Positions 33,884-43,193 of a DNA stretch of 64,000 nt are shown here, piece by piece. The DNA comes from Clostridiales bacterium (GTDB lineage: Bacteria; Bacillota; Clostridia; Lachnospirales; Lachnospiraceae), in the NCBI GenBank assembly GCA_012839295.1, contig DUNO01000050.1, positions 91,202 to 155,201 of the forward strand. Direction: 5' to 3'. Every line of letters begins with the position of its first letter. Position 1 is the stretch's first letter. Under the pieces are notes generated by a model. That model ran no database searches, was not told the DNA's origin, and worked only from the letters and a program-made list of their open reading frames with translations. Made by a program: the position numbers and the translations under genes.

Positions 33884-36178
33884 ATGGATAGATCTATTAA
33901 AGAAGAAATCGACAAGATTGATGAGCCAATGTGCGAATTTTTTGAGTACGCCAGGCCTGTTTGGGTAAGTGGTAAGGAAATGACTTCTAATTTAATGATG
34001 GCCCTTTTTTTTGACATACAGGCAAAGCCGGCCAGTGAATACAAACTAAAAATAACCGGCTCAACATTATACAGAGTAATTTTGAATCATCAATTAATCT
34101 ATTATGGACCAGCCAGGGCCGGACATGGATTTTTTCGTGTTGACGAAGTGTTTCTGCCCGTTAACCCCGGAGAAAATACGTTACTGATAGAAGTGGCCGG
34201 ATATAATTGCCCTTCTTATTACACTTTAAATTACAAATCATTCCTTTGTGCGGAAATATTATGTGATCGCGTCGTGGAAAATTATACCTGCTATGATTCC
34301 AAAGCAAGGATTATCACGGAACGCGACAGTAAATCTATCCGATATTCTTTGCAGCGTGCATTTACAGAAATATGGAGCTTAGACCACCATAAGGAAATAC
34401 AGTATGACAGCCCTCTTGCTGAAATTGATGTTGATTGGGGGTTTATACCAAGAGAAGTGCCTTATCCGGTTTTCCGCAGTGGCACGAATGCTAACATGAT
34501 AAGCCGGGGGCGGTATTCCAGAGATAATAACGCAACCGTGAAAAAGTTCTGGTATATGAAGGAGGCGATTCCCGGCGACGATGCATTTTATGACCTGCAA
34601 AGACTACGTTTTACAAAGGTATGCGAAGTTGAATGTACAAATCAGGCCGATTTCTTGGTTAAATCCGGAGAATACGTGGTACTTAAGCTGCCAATTAATA
34701 ACAATGGTTTTATTTCTGCAAGTATAACAGCAAAAGAGGACAGTGAGCTGTGGTTTGTATTTGATGAGATGCTTACAGGGGATATTGTAGACGGCCTTCG
34801 GCTAAACTGTATCAATATACTTCAATATAACCTGAAAAAGTCAGCAAAACCATATAATATACTTAGCTTTGAAAGTTATGGGTATCAATATATTATGTGC
34901 GTGGTTAGAAAGGGTTTCATAGCTATACATCATATCGGGATTGTTGAGTACGGTTACCCCGTTTATAAAAACACAAGTCTGGAATGCGATGATAAAGAGT
35001 TAGTAGAGATTTTTAGTGCGGCGGTAGAAACCTACCGGCAAAATACCATGGATGTATTCATGGATTGCCCAACACGTGAACGGGCGGGCTGGCTTTGTGA
35101 CAGCTATTTTACGGCACAGTCCGCACAGCTTTTTTCAGGCGATTGTAGTGTGGAAAAAGTGTTTTTGGAAAATTACATCATGGCAAAACATTTTCCCGGT
35201 ATTCCTGAAGGAATGCTTCCTATGTGTTATCCGGCGGAATCTTATAAGGGCACCTTTATTCCCCAATGGGCTTTGTGGTACATTGTGGAATTGTATGAAT
35301 ATTTAGGACGGAATGGCAGTGAAACTTCACAAAGGTTTAAACAAATTTGTTACGGTTTGCTGGGATGGATGGAGCGATACCGGAATTCGGACGGGCTTCT
35401 CGAAAATCTGCCCGGTTGGAATTTCATTGAGTGGTCGAAAGCAAATGAATGGGTAAGAGATATTAATTATCCTACTAACATGTTGTACAAAAGGGCACTG
35501 GAGCTTGTTGGTTTAATTTATAATGACACGGCACTTATCCGGCAGGCTGAAAAAATAAAAAACCAAATCATTGAGCAATCCTATAACGGAAGCTTCTTTA
35601 TCGATAATGCGGTACGGGATAAGGACAAAATACTAAGGAATACGGAAAACATTTCTGAGGTATGCCAATATTATGCCTTTTTCTTTAAGGTTGCCGATAG
35701 CGAAAATCCACAATTTAGCAGCCTGAAAAAGACTGTTCTAAACAAGTTAGGACCGCATCAGAGTATAAGTGGTCTATCGTATCAGGTTGCACCTGCCAAC
35801 GCTTTCATCGGTTATTACTTAAGGCTTTCATTATTACTGAAATGGCGCAAATATACACAGGCTGTTAAGGAGTGTAAAGAGTATTTTCTGAAAATGGCAA
35901 AGACCACCGGTACACTTTGGGAGCATGGCAATGCAAACGCAAGTCTGAACCATGGCTTTGCTTCTTTTGCGGGGGTGGTTATAGTAAAAAGCCTGACGGG
36001 TGTTGTTGACATCAATACGAGAGAGCGGTTGATTAAGATTGATAAGGAGCATTGTACAGAAGCATCAATATCTGTTGATATTGGTTGTGACAACGAGGTG
36101 ATAAACATATCCCGTGAAGCTTCAGGTGCTGCAACAGATTATAAATTCCCGGAAGGGTATCAAGTAATTTATATATAA
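33884..36178 (+). CDS. GH78-type alpha-L-rhamnosidase-like protein
   Basis: 764 residues with N-terminal beta-sandwich regions and a six-hairpin (alpha/alpha)6 catalytic domain from ~380. The GH78 signature is VFMDCPTRERAGWLCDS, with the conserved Asp, Arg and Glu; a second acidic site is probably the Glu in TLWEHGN (~residue 680), followed by SLNHGFASF. No signal peptide, so a cytoplasmic enzyme cleaving rhamnose from imported oligosaccharides or glycosides. Begins 27 bp after the YesS-like gene, same operon. Confidence 0.85.
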   Translation: MDRSIKEEIDKIDEPMCEFFEYARPVWVSGKEMTSNLMMALFFDIQAKPASEYKLKITGSTLYRVILNHQLIYYGPARAGHGFFRVDEVFLPVNPGENTLLIEVAGYNCPSYYTLNYKSFLCAEILCDRVVENYTCYDSKARIITERDSKSIRYSLQRAFTEIWSLDHHKEIQYDSPLAEIDVDWGFIPREVPYPVFRSGTNANMISRGRYSRDNNATVKKFWYMKEAIPGDDAFYDLQRLRFTKVCEVECTNQADFLVKSGEYVVLKLPINNNGFISASITAKEDSELWFVFDEMLTGDIVDGLRLNCINILQYNLKKSAKPYNILSFESYGYQYIMCVVRKGFIAIHHIGIVEYGYPVYKNTSLECDDKELVEIFSAAVETYRQNTMDVFMDCPTRERAGWLCDSYFTAQSAQLFSGDCSVEKVFLENYIMAKHFPGIPEGMLPMCYPAESYKGTFIPQWALWYIVELYEYLGRNGSETSQRFKQICYGLLGWMERYRNSDGLLENLPGWNFIEWSKANEWVRDINYPTNMLYKRALELVGLIYNDTALIRQAEKIKNQIIEQSYNGSFFIDNAVRDKDKILRNTENISEVCQYYAFFFKVADSENPQFSSLKKTVLNKLGPHQSISGLSYQVAPANAFIGYYLRLSLLLKWRKYTQAVKECKEYFLKMAKTTGTLWEHGNANASLNHGFASFAGVVIVKSLTGVVDINTRERLIKIDKEHCTEASISVDIGCDNEVINISREASGAATDYKFPEGYQVIYI

Positions 36179-36192
36179 GGAGGGACTGTTTA

Positions 36193-39081
36193 ATGCAAAA
36201 AGACAGGTTTGCACAAATAGCGGCAAGTTATCGTATAGATCCTGCAAGAGGATTAATTGAACCTGAACCACAGGAAATTGCTCCGGTAACAACGGAGCTT
36301 ACCCAAGGAGATGAAGCAGCTTTCGAGCCATTCCATAAATCCCAAACCAGGGATGAATTGTATAAAGAGCTGGCAGATAAGAGGAAGGAGTTTGCACCGT
36401 TTCTTAAGAATTATGCGCCCGCCATGGAAAAAAATGAAATGATGGTTGAAGTAAAAAAATTCGCATATACACTGGATGGTGAGGCAAAAGGGGAAATAAA
36501 TATTCCGCATTATCAGGGTCCGGTCGGTAAGCATACTGCAGTATATGAAGCACAGGTTTTTTTGCCGGAGGCGACAGGAAAAAGGGCAATTCTGGTTTTT
36601 GGCGGAGTGGATTACAAAGCGGAAATTTATTTAAACGGTAATTATGCTTTTTCTCATGAAGGATTTTTCTCCCCTTTTTCAGGGGATGTGACGGAATTGA
36701 TTCATACCGGCATGAATACGTTAAGAATTGTAGTAAGAAATGATTACAAAATGGATGGTGAGTACACACTCGACGGGAAAGTCACGGGAGATAAAATTTA
36801 TGCTGCAACCGGCCTTGGCTGGGATGAGCCGCAGGTAGGCTGGCACAATTGCCGGGCGGGTATGGGTATTTATAATTACGTCCGCTTTGATTTTAAAGAG
36901 AGTGAATATATTACAGACATATTTCCCCGTATATATGGTGAAGACGGAGAAATATGGGTGGAATGCCAGGGTATCGAGCTTAAGGAAAAAGAAGTCAACT
37001 TGGAAGTGTCAATATATGGAAGAAACTTTCGCGAAACAATAATGGAAAACATTGTATGTGAACCGTCCACCAACATAGAAGTGGGAGTAGGCGACAGCTA
37101 CACGCTGGCTGTGTTAAATGTGTCGGGTATGCTTGGGGCACGTATCCCCCTTAAGTTAGAAAATGGCTTCAATCGGTTCTACATTCCTGTTCATATTGAG
37201 AAACCACGACTATGGACACCCGAAACTCCCTGGCTATATCAGGTGCAGATTAAGCTAATTGCAGACGGTCGGGTGAAATCTATGGCAGAGGAGCATTTCG
37301 GTATAAGGGAGTTCAAGCAGGATTTGGAAACAACGCCAAAAGGAGCCTTTTTCCTCAATGGGAAAGAAATCTCCTTGAAGGGTGCTAACACTATGGGCTT
37401 TGAGCAGCAGGATGTCCTACACGAGGACTGGCAACAGTTGGTAGACGATATTCTCCTTGCCAAGCTTTGTAATATGAATTTCTTACGTATTACACAGCGT
37501 CCGGTACAAAGGCAGGTGTACGACTACTGCGACATGCTGGGAATGATGGTGCAGACTGATTTACCTTTGTTTGGCGTAGTCCGTATCAACCAGTATTGTG
37601 AGGTGCTGCGTCAGGCAGGTGAAATGGAAATGCTTATCCGCTCTCATCCAGCCTGTATCTTAGTAAGCTATATTAATGAGCGTTTTCCGAATGCTAACAA
37701 TATGCCCCACAGAATGATTGGCAGGAAGGATATAGAAGGGCTTTTTGAGGCGGCAGACCAAGTGGTGAAGCTACATAATCCGGAACGTGTAATAAAACAT
37801 GTGGATGGGGATTTTGATCTGCCTGACAAAAGTATGCCGGATACCCACAGCTATACTCTATGGTATAACGGTCATGGGATAGATGTGGGAATGCTTAATA
37901 AAGGATATTGGATGCATGTTAAGCCCGGTTGGTATTGCGGCTGTGGAGAATTTGGTGCAGAGGGCCTGGATTACTCAGACCTTATGCGAAGACTGTATCC
38001 TGCACAATGGCTAAAAGAACCATTTAGTCCTAAAAATATTCCAGGTGCTCAATCGGCTGCTTATCATTATATGTTTTATGAAACACCCCATTCCTTGGAA
38101 GAATGGGCAGAGGAAAGCCAAAAGCATCAGGCCTTTACAGTCCGTTTGATGGCATCCAGCATGCGAAGAAATCCATTCGTAAATTCTTTTGCCGTACATT
38201 TGTTCATAGACGCTTTTCCAAGCGGCTGGATGAAAACAATTATGGATTATGAGAGAACACCAAAGCCAGCTTATTTCGCGTACAGGGATTGCCTGTCCGA
38301 AGTGTTTTGCAATATCCGAACGGACAGGTACCGATTCTTTTCAAAAGAGTATGTTAACTTTGATGTCTATCTTTGTGACGAGAAAAATTCTGTGCAGGAA
38401 CTGGCATATTTTGTTTCCTACAGGGAGAATATTGTGTGCTCAGGAAAAGGAGAGGCTTTGCAGGGGATTTCACAAGGCAGAATTCATTTTACAATGCCAG
38501 AAACAGATAAACGTGAAAAGCTGATTATTTACATGGGTGCTTTACATGACGGAAAGCTGTTGGATTATACATCCCTGGAACTTGAAGTGTTCCCTGAAGA
38601 AAAGCTTTATAACGGGCAAATGCTTACCATTGAAGAGTACGAAGCGGACAGGGAGTATTATGAGGAACTGGTAAAAAACGGGGAGAAAATTATAATCTCC
38701 CAGTTGGACGGTGGCGAATATCAATTGTTCGGCAAGGAGGTAACCGTAACTCCGTGTCGCATGAATCCGTTATATTTTGCCTCAAGGGATACCGGACACA
38801 CTTACGTGGACGGTTTTTATAAGAATGATTTCGCTTACTGGTATGATAGCGAAAAAGATAGGCTGGCACCAATTGTTTATGCTACGTTTGCTTGCGAGGG
38901 CGTTCAGCCTATTTTGACCGCAGGTAACCAGGATGACAAATGGAATTGGGGCAGCTATTACGTGGCGGCAGAATGGAGTTATGGAAAAGGAAAGGTTTTA
39001 TTGTGCCAGCTGGATGTGGACAATAAAGAAAAAAATCCTATATTTGTGCGGTTTTGGAACAAAATATTTGAAAAGAAATAA
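36193..39081 (+). CDS. GH2-family glycoside hydrolase
   Basis: 962 residues in the GH2 order: sugar-binding jelly roll (~100-230), Ig-like domain, then a TIM barrel from ~390 (LNGKEISLKGANTMGF). Predicted acid/base Glu496 in YINERF, where most GH2 have an Asn-Glu pair, and nucleophile Glu586 in CGEFGAEG. The last ~200 residues are additional beta domains. No signal peptide. Could be a beta-galactosidase, glucuronidase or exotic GH2; the GEFGAEG nucleophile context is unlike LacZ. 14 bp after the GH78-type gene. Confidence 0.85.
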   Translation: MQKDRFAQIAASYRIDPARGLIEPEPQEIAPVTTELTQGDEAAFEPFHKSQTRDELYKELADKRKEFAPFLKNYAPAMEKNEMMVEVKKFAYTLDGEAKGEINIPHYQGPVGKHTAVYEAQVFLPEATGKRAILVFGGVDYKAEIYLNGNYAFSHEGFFSPFSGDVTELIHTGMNTLRIVVRNDYKMDGEYTLDGKVTGDKIYAATGLGWDEPQVGWHNCRAGMGIYNYVRFDFKESEYITDIFPRIYGEDGEIWVECQGIELKEKEVNLEVSIYGRNFRETIMENIVCEPSTNIEVGVGDSYTLAVLNVSGMLGARIPLKLENGFNRFYIPVHIEKPRLWTPETPWLYQVQIKLIADGRVKSMAEEHFGIREFKQDLETTPKGAFFLNGKEISLKGANTMGFEQQDVLHEDWQQLVDDILLAKLCNMNFLRITQRPVQRQVYDYCDMLGMMVQTDLPLFGVVRINQYCEVLRQAGEMEMLIRSHPACILVSYINERFPNANNMPHRMIGRKDIEGLFEAADQVVKLHNPERVIKHVDGDFDLPDKSMPDTHSYTLWYNGHGIDVGMLNKGYWMHVKPGWYCGCGEFGAEGLDYSDLMRRLYPAQWLKEPFSPKNIPGAQSAAYHYMFYETPHSLEEWAEESQKHQAFTVRLMASSMRRNPFVNSFAVHLFIDAFPSGWMKTIMDYERTPKPAYFAYRDCLSEVFCNIRTDRYRFFSKEYVNFDVYLCDEKNSVQELAYFVSYRENIVCSGKGEALQGISQGRIHFTMPETDKREKLIIYMGALHDGKLLDYTSLELEVFPEEKLYNGQMLTIEEYEADREYYEELVKNGEKIIISQLDGGEYQLFGKEVTVTPCRMNPLYFASRDTGHTYVDGFYKNDFAYWYDSEKDRLAPIVYATFACEGVQPILTAGNQDDKWNWGSYYVAAEWSYGKGKVLLCQLDVDNKEKNPIFVRFWNKIFEKK

Positions 39082-39157
39082 GGGGATTGATGGATGCGAA
39101 ATACAGCACAAGGCTATTAAGCTAAAATAAATAATACCTGATGGAGGGATATTTGAT

Positions 39158-40150
39158 ATGAATGAAAGAGAAAGAGTGCTAAAAGCCTTAAGACATGAGG
39201 AAACAGATATCATACCTTTTCACTTGGACTTAACCAACCAAGTACATGAAAGACTGGTAAAGTATTATGGAGATGAAGCTTTTTTTGAGAAAACCGGATC
39301 CCACTTAGCGCAGGAGAGAAATGAAAGCTTTGTAACCCTATCGCCAACAACAGTTAAGGATATGTTTGGTGTGGTTTGGAACAAAGAGCAAGAGGGAGAC
39401 TTTGGAGTGGTACAAGATTACATACTAAAGGAAGCAGAATTCGGTGATTATGTTTTTCCTGTACCTGACGAAAAACTTATTCGTGAGAAATGTGAAAGGC
39501 TTCAGCTTCAAAAGGATAAGTTTAGAATGTATATCATAGGATTCTCTCTTTTTGAAAGAGCATGGACCTTGCGTTCTATGCCGGAGGTTCTCGTGGATTT
39601 CCTTATCAATAAAGAATTCGTAGGTGAATTACTTGACAGAATAGTGGAATACAATCTTGCTGTGGTGGATATCGTAGCAGAATATAATATAGATTGTATT
39701 TTTTATGGTGATGATTGGGGACAGCAGAAGGGGCTTATAATGGGACCGGATTTATGGAGAGAATTTATTAAGCCAAGATTAAAGAAAATGTATGACAGGG
39801 CTAAGGATAAAGGAATGTATGTAGCTCAGCATTCCTGTGGAGATATAAGTGAAGTTTTTTCGGATCTTATTGAATTGGGTCTTGATATCTATAATACCTT
39901 CCAGCCTGAAATTTATGATATAGCCAAAATGAAAAGCCTTTATGGAGATAAGATTACTTTCTATGGTGGCATAAGCACCCAAAGGCTGCTGCCAAACGGT
40001 ACTCCGGAGGAAGTAAAGGCAGAAATGAAAAAACTTATGAGTATTTTAGGGGAAAAGGGCGGTTACATAGCAGCGCCAACTCATGCTATGCCCAATGACA
40101 TTCCTACGGAGAATATAATGGCTTTTTTAGAGGTTGCACAGAATCAATAG
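39158..40150 (+). CDS. Uroporphyrinogen decarboxylase (URO-D) family protein
   Basis: 330 residues with the URO-D TIM barrel: MNERERVLKALRHEETDIIP at the start, ECN-type acidic residues in FYGDDWGQQKGLIMGP, QHSCGDISEVFSDLIELG and FYGGISTQRLLP near the end. In anaerobes lacking local haem genes such proteins are usually corrinoid or thiol methyltransferases (MtaA/MtbA/CmuA-like) rather than haem enzymes. Here it closes a glycosidase operon, so it may act on a methylated sugar or aglycone. No corrinoid protein is encoded nearby. Ribosome binding site GGAGGG. Confidence 0.85.
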   Translation: MNERERVLKALRHEETDIIPFHLDLTNQVHERLVKYYGDEAFFEKTGSHLAQERNESFVTLSPTTVKDMFGVVWNKEQEGDFGVVQDYILKEAEFGDYVFPVPDEKLIREKCERLQLQKDKFRMYIIGFSLFERAWTLRSMPEVLVDFLINKEFVGELLDRIVEYNLAVVDIVAEYNIDCIFYGDDWGQQKGLIMGPDLWREFIKPRLKKMYDRAKDKGMYVAQHSCGDISEVFSDLIELGLDIYNTFQPEIYDIAKMKSLYGDKITFYGGISTQRLLPNGTPEEVKAEMKKLMSILGEKGGYIAAPTHAMPNDIPTENIMAFLEVAQNQ

Positions 40151-40233
40151 GTAGCAGAGCATAAACCTTTAAGATCAATTAAATAACTGTCTTTCAGGTA
40201 AGAGTGATACATTCTTGTACATAATAACTAATA

Positions 40234-40285
40234 AAAATAAGGTATCTCAACGTTATTTATTACGAGGGGATACCTTATTTTTATA
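40234..40285 (+). terminator. Intrinsic terminator of the glycosidase operon
   Basis: AAAATAAGGTATC (40234-40246) pairs perfectly with GATACCTTATTTT (40269-40281), followed by TATAAT. Because both arms carry A/T runs it can end transcription from both strands, which suits its place between convergent genes. Confidence 0.85.
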
Positions 40286-40400
40286 ATAAGTGTCCCTATA
40301 CCGTTTTAATGGGCACACGGAATGGATGACCAGTTTTGAATGTAATCTTTAACAAAACATTTCAATATATTTAACATAAGTTGACGAAATAAATAGATAG

Positions 40401-43055
40401 TTATAAAAATGTCCCATTAATTTCAAAGTCGTATGATCCGGATCCTGCATTAATCCGAATATAATCCATTTCTTCTTCTACACTGCGGATTCCTGTGATA
40501 TCCTGTATTATCAATCCGTCATTCCATAAAGTGGTGATCCCCTCTGTAATAACAATGCTTTGCCAATTCCCCTTTGGTAAATAAACCGTGGCTGTTGTAT
40601 TGGCAGGTATTGAACAAGACAATGACAATCTAGAAGCAGATACCTTTTCCCAGCGCGTTCGAATGAAACCTTTCAACGTTGCAACATGACTTTCAGCAAA
40701 AGTTAATCCCAGTAGTTCTGGTTTTATATCGAAGGTTTCAAAGGCTCCACTTGTGGGCTGTATTCCGGAGATATACTTGTGGAAAAGATATGCAGGATAA
40801 CTTGTCCATGCGTGATTATATTCACCCTTTTCCCACTGTTCCCAGTTTGTTGCATTGGTCTCCAACATCTTCCTGTAGCGGTTCAAATCCTTGATAATAT
40901 AATCGCCCATACCACCAGCCATATACAGACCATTGTAGAAAGCGTCTCCTCCATAACCGCCAATGTCTGAACCGCCAAATTCCTTTATATAATTTTTAAC
41001 TGAAATTTTATTACCTTCAGGTACGATGTTGAATCTTAATGGCCAGCAGCAACCTAAAGTGATAGCCTGTTCATCGCCTAGTTTTGATAGGTAGCAATTA
41101 TCATTCACGAATAAGTTCTTATTAATGCCTTCTTTTACAGCTTCCGCTTTGCAGGCGAATTCCAGCGCCTTTGGCTTGTTTCCTAATACCGAAGAGATTT
41201 CAGATGCAATTCTTAAATTTTGATAATATTGGCTGTTTGTGGCTACATTATAGCCTTCATTATTCATTTTGCCTCCGGCATAATCTGAAAAACGGATGCC
41301 CTCTGTCCAGCTTCCTGTTGGCGGATCAATTAAATGAGTCGTTTCATCCTGATATTCGCCAATCCATTCCAGGAATTTTTGAATATTGGGATATGTGCTT
41401 GTCAATAACTCCTTATCTCCTGAAAACAGATATTGCTGCCATATAATCATAGGCACGTACATCGACCATTCGGGAATCCTGAAGGTGCTGGCAGGACTGC
41501 AAGCGTAAAAATCTCCGCACTCATGCTGTTCTCCAATAAAATCCTTTATGATTTTATCCATTATCATTGTATTTTTGTGGTTATATAAAAGGCCATTACC
41601 TATATTCCAGGAATCTGCCGTCCAAGGTGACTGCTCTCTATTTGCATCTACGCTGATGATTCCCTGCTGGACATTTTGTCTGGCGGAACGTTCACACATT
41701 TTGAAAATATCATCAAGAAACGGATTTGAGCAAGTAAAAGATCCCGAAACGATAGCGTCTGTATACGCCCAAATTCCTCTCACATCTTCAATGGCGAGAT
41801 CACCTGCATATCCGCTGATCTTGAGGGTTTTAAAGCTAGTATGCCGTCCAAAATCCGGTTTCCAGGTTTCCTTGCCGCCCATGCATATGTAACGATCCCA
41901 ACCTGCCGGAGAATCAGTACCTGGGAGTTGGTAATAGTTAATAGTCACAATACTGCCCTTTTGGTTATTTCTCATGGTAATCATGGGCCAGCCGTTGATG
42001 CACCTGTCAAACTCTACCAGCCAATCGTTCCCACTTGGCGTTACTTTTACAGGAACAAGCTCCTGCTGCTCTCTGTCCTGTGCGACCAGCTGTGCATGAA
42101 GGTTATAGTCTGAGCGGTCTACAGTTGATGCCATCTCCCATACCGCATCATTAAAGTATACGTCTGTCCAGTTTTCAAGCATTCTGCGTGCATCATATTG
42201 AATGGCAGCTCTGTTTTTAATGCCTCCGTATAAACCGAAGTAAGCTGGGTCGTATTCCTGATAAGGAGTGGCAGCAAGAACCTTCCAGGTATCGTCTGTG
42301 CCAATGGTTTCAAAGCCACCGTCTAAATATTCAATCCTTGCTTCCAGTATAAATGCGGGTGATGCATTGATTCCTGAATCATTCCACACCCCATGCCAGT
42401 GTCCGATTGCTGCAAATGCGTTTTCACCCAGGCTCAGCTGATGAGTTACTTCATAAGCATTATATTGCCCATATTTGTAAGGATTACTTCTCGCTGGGCC
42501 TCTGCCTAATTCCTGGCCATTCAGGAAAAGTTGATAATCGTTATGTGCAGAAACAAATACTTTTGCCATTTTGGCCTTTTTTAATATGGAAAATCGTTTT
42601 CGGAAATATGCAAAGTTATTTGGATTTGTTGTTCCATCCCAAAGATAACTTGCTGTCCAGTCAGATTTTTCGAGTCCGGTATCAAAGGTTGCACAGGCAC
42701 TGTAAGGACTGACTTCGTGATCTTTATCCCATATTCTGACTTTCCACCAGTATCGCTTTGCGGGCACCAAATTTTTTTTATCATATTTTATCGCTGCAGA
42801 TAGGGAGGAATGAATCTTGCCACTATCCCAAACATCCCCTTGATCACGATTGATGTTCGAAAGACTCGAAGCAACTAAAATCTGATAGGCTGTCTGCGTA
42901 TCCCCCCTTTTAATACTGTTCATTTGCCAAGTAAACTGTATATTATCAGGATCAAGTGCCAATGGGTTTTTAATACCAGTTGTGAGTAGTTCCGTGGGTA
43001 CAGGATATGATTCATCAAAAATGGAATCTGATGAATTTAAAATCTTTCTATTCAT
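40401..43055 (-). CDS. Alpha-L-rhamnosidase (GH78)
   Basis: 884 residues with the full GH78 layout: fibronectin-like N-terminal domain (~25-130), two carbohydrate-binding/beta domains (Bac_rhamnosid N), (alpha/alpha)6 catalytic domain from ~430 with ISVDANREQSPWTADSW, and a C-terminal beta domain starting at FDIKPELLGL. The Asp, Arg and Glu of the catalytic motif are present; EYNHAWTSYPAYLFHKYISG carries the second acidic site. ATG 43055 (MNRKILNSS) follows GAGGT by 8 bases; the ATG six codons upstream lacks a site. No signal peptide. Downstream of an AraC gene on the same strand but beyond a terminator. Confidence 0.92.
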   Translation of the reverse strand: MNRKILNSSDSIFDESYPVPTELLTTGIKNPLALDPDNIQFTWQMNSIKRGDTQTAYQILVASSLSNINRDQGDVWDSGKIHSSLSAAIKYDKKNLVPAKRYWWKVRIWDKDHEVSPYSACATFDTGLEKSDWTASYLWDGTTNPNNFAYFRKRFSILKKAKMAKVFVSAHNDYQLFLNGQELGRGPARSNPYKYGQYNAYEVTHQLSLGENAFAAIGHWHGVWNDSGINASPAFILEARIEYLDGGFETIGTDDTWKVLAATPYQEYDPAYFGLYGGIKNRAAIQYDARRMLENWTDVYFNDAVWEMASTVDRSDYNLHAQLVAQDREQQELVPVKVTPSGNDWLVEFDRCINGWPMITMRNNQKGSIVTINYYQLPGTDSPAGWDRYICMGGKETWKPDFGRHTSFKTLKISGYAGDLAIEDVRGIWAYTDAIVSGSFTCSNPFLDDIFKMCERSARQNVQQGIISVDANREQSPWTADSWNIGNGLLYNHKNTMIMDKIIKDFIGEQHECGDFYACSPASTFRIPEWSMYVPMIIWQQYLFSGDKELLTSTYPNIQKFLEWIGEYQDETTHLIDPPTGSWTEGIRFSDYAGGKMNNEGYNVATNSQYYQNLRIASEISSVLGNKPKALEFACKAEAVKEGINKNLFVNDNCYLSKLGDEQAITLGCCWPLRFNIVPEGNKISVKNYIKEFGGSDIGGYGGDAFYNGLYMAGGMGDYIIKDLNRYRKMLETNATNWEQWEKGEYNHAWTSYPAYLFHKYISGIQPTSGAFETFDIKPELLGLTFAESHVATLKGFIRTRWEKVSASRLSLSCSIPANTTATVYLPKGNWQSIVITEGITTLWNDGLIIQDITGIRSVEEEMDYIRINAGSGSYDFEINGTFL

Positions 43056-43110
43056 GATTTTACCTCGTTTCATAAGAAGTGTTGTTCTTGTAGGAAGTTC
43101 TGTTTGCCAT

Positions 43111-43170
43111 AAAAAATGCCCTCCATAATAAATAATTATGATTTAATCATAGCATTTATCATGGAAGGGC
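43111..43170 (-). terminator. Terminator/attenuator between araC-type gene and rhamnosidase
   Basis: ATTTATCATGGAAGGGC (43154-43170) pairs with GCCCTCCATAATAAAT (43118-43133) with one bulge and one G-T pair; on the minus strand the stem is followed by ATTTTTT. An inner palindrome TATGATTTAATCATA (43137-43151) extends the fold. It should stop most transcripts leaving the AraC gene, so the rhamnosidase may need regulated read-through or its own promoter. Confidence 0.75.
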
Positions 43171-43193
43171 GGTTAGCATGATACTTATAATAA

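Noticed and set aside
40679..41446. Plus-strand frames opposite the minus-strand rhamnosidase
   Set aside because: All lie antisense to conserved GH78 sequence and lack ribosome binding sites.
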